DNA from: Candidatus Segatella mututuai
GTDB taxonomy: Bacteria; Bacteroidota; Bacteroidia; Bacteroidales; Bacteroidaceae
Length of the DNA stretch: 9,301 nt
Direction of reading: 5' to 3'
Assembly (NCBI GenBank): GCA_002439605.1
Contig: DJOI01000087.1
Location: 2,105 to 11,405 of the forward strand
Every line of letters begins with the position of its first letter. Positions within the stretch are counted from its first letter, which is position 1. The notes beneath the pieces are model-generated. The model was not told the origin of the DNA, did not search any database, and saw nothing but the letters and a program-made list of their open reading frames with translations. A program made the translations under genes and the position numbers. Below are positions 7,034 through 9,301 of this stretch, one piece after another.

Positions 7034-7727
7034 CAGTTACGAATTTCCATATAGCGAAATTCCGAGCTTCCCAGTCTCTACAGTAGAAGGCCATGCCGGA
7101 AAGTTGATTTTCGGCAAGTTGGGCGGCAAGGACATCATGGCGATGGAGGGACGTTTCCACTTCTATGAAGGTTACAATATGAAAGAGGTGACTTTTCCTG
7201 AACGCGTAATGTATGAGCTGGGCATAGAAACACTCTTTGTAAGCAACGCCTCTGGTGGCATGAATGCGACCTTCAACATCGGCGACTTGATGGTCATCGA
7301 CGACCATATCAACTTCTTCCCTGAGCATCCGCTACATGGCAAGAACTACCCTACAGGTCCTCGTTTCCCCGACATGCATGAGGCATACGACAAGAATCTG
7401 CGCAACTTGGCTGACAGCATTGCCCTGGAGAAAGGTATCAGCTTAAAGCACGGAGTATACGTAGGCGTACAAGGACCTACCTTCGAGACTCCTGCCGAAT
7501 ATCGCATGTACCGTCTGTTGGGAGGCGATGCCGTAGGCATGAGTACCGTACCCGAGGTCATCGTGGCACGCCATTGTGGCATCAAGGTATTCGGCATCAG
7601 TATCATCACCGACTTAGGAGGCTTCGACGTACCCGTGGAGGTAAGCCACGAGGAAGTGCAGAAAGCTGCCAATGCTGCACAGCCTAAGATGACAGAGATT
7701 ATGCGAGAAATGATTCGCCATTCATAA
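6918..7727 (+). CDS. punA: Purine nucleoside phosphorylase, trimeric (PNP/MTAP) type
   Basis: The enzyme splits purine nucleosides with phosphate into free base and ribose-1-phosphate in the cytoplasm (purine salvage). Length 269 fits the homotrimeric family. Key sites align with human PNP: GTGLG (27-31, phosphate loop), VEGHAG (57-61), GRFHFYEGY (78-86, Arg79/His81), SNASGG (109-114), GPTFETPAE (186-194, Glu190 equals purine-binding Glu201), VGMSTVPEVIVARH (206-219) and SHEEV (His244 equals His257). Where human PNP has Asn243, this protein has Asp232 (in IITDLGG), which may affect purine choice. The ATG at 6918 gives the expected N-terminus (YEKIQETASWL) and lies inside lpxK, with no Shine-Dalgarno site before it, so translation may be coupled to lpxK. 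Confidence 0.94.
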   Translation: MYEKIQETASWLRERMSTSPKTAIILGTGLGQLASEITDSYEFPYSEIPSFPVSTVEGHAGKLIFGKLGGKDIMAMEGRFHFYEGYNMKEVTFPERVMYELGIETLFVSNASGGMNATFNIGDLMVIDDHINFFPEHPLHGKNYPTGPRFPDMHEAYDKNLRNLADSIALEKGISLKHGVYVGVQGPTFETPAEYRMYRLLGGDAVGMSTVPEVIVARHCGIKVFGISIITDLGGFDVPVEVSHEEVQKAANAAQPKMTEIMREMIRHS

Positions 7728-7747
7728 AAGTGAAGAACGAAGAGTGA

Positions 7748-7800
7748 TGAGTGAAGAATCCAAATGCTTCACTTAACATTTAACATTTAAAATTTAACAC
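7748..7800. repeat. Hairpin and TTTAACA-type short repeats in the punA-thiL gap
   Basis: TGAGTGAAG (7748-7756) pairs with CTTCACTTA (7767-7775), a 9-bp stem with one G-U pair and a 10-nt loop. It is followed at once by AT-rich copies of TTTAACA/TTAACATTTAAC (7773-7799). Before it, GTGAAGAACGAAGAGTGATGAGTGAAG (given in parts: GTGAAGAACG, AAGAGTGATG, AGTGAAG) repeats a GTGAAG/GAAGAG theme. No T-run follows the stem, so it is not a good terminator; it looks like a low-complexity intergenic element. Confidence 0.5.
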
Positions 7801-7809
7801 TAAAAAAGA

Positions 7810-8919
7810 TTGAATATCGCAAAATTGGGTGAGTTTGGTCTCATTGACCATCTCACAAAAGGATACAAAAACAAAAATACGTCTACAGTTTATGGCGTAG
7901 GAGACGATTGCGCCGTGATGCACTATCCCGACAAGGAAGTTCTCGTCACGACCGACATGCTGATGGAAGGAGTTCATTTCGACCTCACCTATTTCGACCT
8001 ACAACATTTAGGTTATAAAAGTGCCATGGTCAACATCAGCGACATCTTCGCCATGAATGGTACCCCCCGACAAATGACAGTTAGCGTTGCCTTGAGCAAG
8101 CGTTTCTCCGTAGAAGACGTGGATGAATTCTACAAAGGCTTGCGTATGGCATGCGATAAGTTTGGTGTAGATATTGTTGGTGGAGACACAACATCATCGC
8201 TTACAGGACTTGCCATCAGCATAACTTGCATTGGCGAGGCTGCAAAAGAAGATATTGTGTACCGACATGGTGCCAAAGATACAGATATCATCTGTGTAAC
8301 GGGCGATTTGGGGGGAGCTTATATGGGGCTACAACTCTTGGAGCGCGAGAAAGCCGTATATTATGGACAGGTAGAAGACATTCGCAAAAAGATGGCACAG
8401 GCAAAAGCCGCCAGAGAGACTCAGAAGTTGGCAGCTCTTCACAAGGAATTGGCAGGCATGCGCAACTTCCAGCCCGACTTCTCTGGCAAGGAATATCTGC
8501 TTCAGCGGCAACTACAACCAGAGGCAAGAGGAGACATCATAGCCAAGTTGCGAGAGGTTGGAATCCGGCCTACTGCCATGATGGATATAAGTGACGGGCT
8601 GAGCAGCGAATTGATGCATATCTGCCAGCAAAGCCATTGCGGTTGCCGCATCTACGAAAAGAACATTCCTATCGACTATCAGACTGCAGTCATGGCAGAG
8701 GAGTTCAATATGAACCTCACCACTTGTGCGATGAACGGAGGAGAAGACTATGAATTGCTCTTCACTGTACCTATCGGCGACCATGACAAAATCGAAGAGA
8801 TGGAAGGCATCAAGCAGATTGGCTACATCACACAGGAATCTCTTGGAAAAATGCTTGTCACGCGCGATGGACAGGAGTTTGACCTCAAAGCCCAAGGGTG
8901 GAATCCTCTGAAAGATTAA
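7810..8919 (+). CDS. thiL: Thiamine-monophosphate kinase
   Basis: ThiL uses ATP to convert thiamine monophosphate to the active cofactor thiamine pyrophosphate (cytoplasm, last step of thiamine synthesis). Motifs: LGEFGLIDHL (6-15), GVGDDCAV (29-36, Mg/ATP site), TTDMLMEGVHF (47-57), NISDIFAMNGTP (75-86), VGGDTTSS (123-130), TGDLGGA (164-170), MDISDGLSSE (258-267) and NGGEDYELLF (309-318). Length 369 exceeds the usual 310-350, mainly because of a charged, helix-prone stretch at about 184-224. Start: TTG at 7810 is chosen because an in-frame TAA stands at 7801-7803, there is no ATG before the conserved LGEFGLID, and the next in-frame ATG comes only after the GDD motif. It is 82 nt after punA on the same strand and probably in the same transcript. 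Confidence 0.93.
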   Translation: MNIAKLGEFGLIDHLTKGYKNKNTSTVYGVGDDCAVMHYPDKEVLVTTDMLMEGVHFDLTYFDLQHLGYKSAMVNISDIFAMNGTPRQMTVSVALSKRFSVEDVDEFYKGLRMACDKFGVDIVGGDTTSSLTGLAISITCIGEAAKEDIVYRHGAKDTDIICVTGDLGGAYMGLQLLEREKAVYYGQVEDIRKKMAQAKAARETQKLAALHKELAGMRNFQPDFSGKEYLLQRQLQPEARGDIIAKLREVGIRPTAMMDISDGLSSELMHICQQSHCGCRIYEKNIPIDYQTAVMAEEFNMNLTTCAMNGGEDYELLFTVPIGDHDKIEEMEGIKQIGYITQESLGKMLVTRDGQEFDLKAQGWNPLKD

Positions 8920-9014
8920 CATGCCAACTATACTTTGGACACTTGAAGGAAGAATCCCATATATCTGTTTCCATGCAACAAAGAAAGACAAGTAACACTT
9001 TTTTGTTAATAAAT

Positions 9015-9054
9015 ATTAAGCAAGAGGAAAAATCTTTATTTACTCTTGCTTAAT
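9015..9054. terminator. 12-bp perfect inverted repeat after thiL, terminator or operator
   Basis: ATTAAGCAAGAG (9015-9026) and CTCTTGCTTAAT (9043-9054) are perfect complements around a 16-nt AT-rich loop. It lies 95 nt after the thiL stop, so it may end the sppA-thiL transcript, though no long T-run follows. Its right arm also contains the probable -33 box of the tRNA promoter, so it could instead act as a protein-binding site. Confidence 0.45.
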
Positions 9055-9076
9055 TAAAGAAAATATTGTACCTTTG
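9045..9076 (+). promoter_or_regulatory. Promoter of tRNA-Phe
   Basis: TACCTTTG at 9069-9076 is a clean -7 box, with CTTG at 9045-9048 as a near-consensus -33 box 20 nt upstream. Transcription would start around 9082, about 16 nt before the tRNA. Confidence 0.65.
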
Positions 9077-9097
9077 CAACCGCAAAATAAATAACAT

Positions 9098-9170
9098 GGT
9101 GCCATAGCTCAGTTGGTAGAGCAAAGGACTGAAAATCCTTGTGTCCCCGGTTCGATTCCTGGTGGTACCA
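9098..9170 (+). tRNA. tRNA-Phe (anticodon GAA)
   Basis: A full cloverleaf of 73 nt can be folded. Acceptor GGTGCCA/TGGTACC (one G-U); D-arm GCTC/GAGC; anticodon stem AAGGA/TCCTT with loop CTGAAAA, giving anticodon GAA at 9131-9133; variable loop GTGTC; T-loop TTCGATT. The T-stem CCCGG/CCTGG has a central C-U mismatch (9148 and 9160). The discriminator base is A9170, and CCA is not encoded (CTC follows), so the 3' end must be added by the CCA-adding enzyme. The gene has its own promoter and terminator and stands alone in this window. Confidence 0.96.
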
Positions 9171-9185
9171 CTCCTCCTTTCATTT

Positions 9186-9223
9186 GGCGGTTTCTGACTT
9201 CGGTTAGAGCCGCCTTTCTTTTT
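9186..9223 (+). terminator. Rho-independent terminator of tRNA-Phe
   Basis: GGCGG (9186-9190) pairs with CCGCC (9210-9214), and TTCTGAC pairs with GTTAGAG (two G-U pairs) around a TTCG tetraloop at 9199-9202, with one bulged T. The stem is followed by TTTCTTTTT (9215-9223). It lies 15 nt after the tRNA and is the strongest terminator in the window. Confidence 0.88.
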
Positions 9224-9301
9224 GAAAGGAATCTGGAAACAAGCAAGACAAACTATTTACAAACAACTAACACTTTTAGATTATGAAATATCCATGAGAT
9301 A

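Noticed and set aside
8512..8991. 159-codon - strand frame opposite the thiL 3' end
   Set aside because: Mostly antisense to thiL motifs such as the ISDG and GGEDYELL region; no independent support.
8993..9277. Direct repeat TAACACTTTT on both sides of the tRNA (8993-9002 and 9268-9277), considered as attachment sites of an integrated element
   Set aside because: The copies are short and AT-rich, only about 275 nt apart, and no integrase or foreign cargo lies between them.
9283..9301. Possible start of another gene at the right edge
   Set aside because: ATG at 9283 reaches a TGA after four codons, and ATG at 9294 leaves only two codons before the edge, so nothing can be said.

Overview
The window looks like chromosomal DNA of a gut-type Bacteroidales bacterium, most likely Prevotella/Segatella. 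This is inferred from several TAnnTTTG-type promoter boxes (the Bacteroidetes housekeeping sigma consensus), the near absence of strong Shine-Dalgarno sites, the protein sequences, and the gene order sppA-lpxK-punA-thiL, which I recall as common in this order. No species was confirmed by a search.

Left part (1-3713) is a plant-polysaccharide (hemicellulose) utilisation segment. It holds the 3' end of a glycoside hydrolase family 43 gene on the + strand with its C-terminal concanavalin-A-like domain. Facing it on the - strand are a secreted esterase with two catalytic domains (alpha/beta hydrolase plus SGNH) and, upstream of that, uxuA (mannonate dehydratase). Together they suggest removal of arabinosyl/xylosyl and ester substituents from xylan outside the cytoplasm and catabolism of released glucuronate inside. 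A 20-bp-stem hairpin sits between the convergent GH43 and esterase genes and is probably a two-way terminator.

Middle and right part (3900-8919) is a housekeeping run on the + strand: sppA (signal peptide peptidase), lpxK (lipid A 4'-kinase), punA (purine nucleoside phosphorylase) and thiL (thiamine-monophosphate kinase). A textbook Bacteroidetes promoter (TTTG-N19-TAAATTTG) precedes sppA. lpxK and punA overlap by 116 nt in different frames, and thiL appears to start at TTG after a repeat-rich 82-nt gap. The functions are unrelated, so this is co-transcription rather than a pathway.

The right end (9015-9223) is a tRNA-Phe(GAA) gene with its own promoter and a strong UUCG-loop terminator. A 12-bp inverted repeat upstream overlaps the tRNA -33 box.

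I found no CRISPR array, insertion sequence, phage gene, toxin-antitoxin pair or other clear novel system. The points worth a second look are small-scale: the deep lpxK/punA overlap, the Asp at the purine-recognition position of PunA, a helical insertion in ThiL, the dual-domain esterase, palindromes overlapping control sites, and a mismatch in the tRNA T-stem. No stretch longer than 300 bases lacks a gene.
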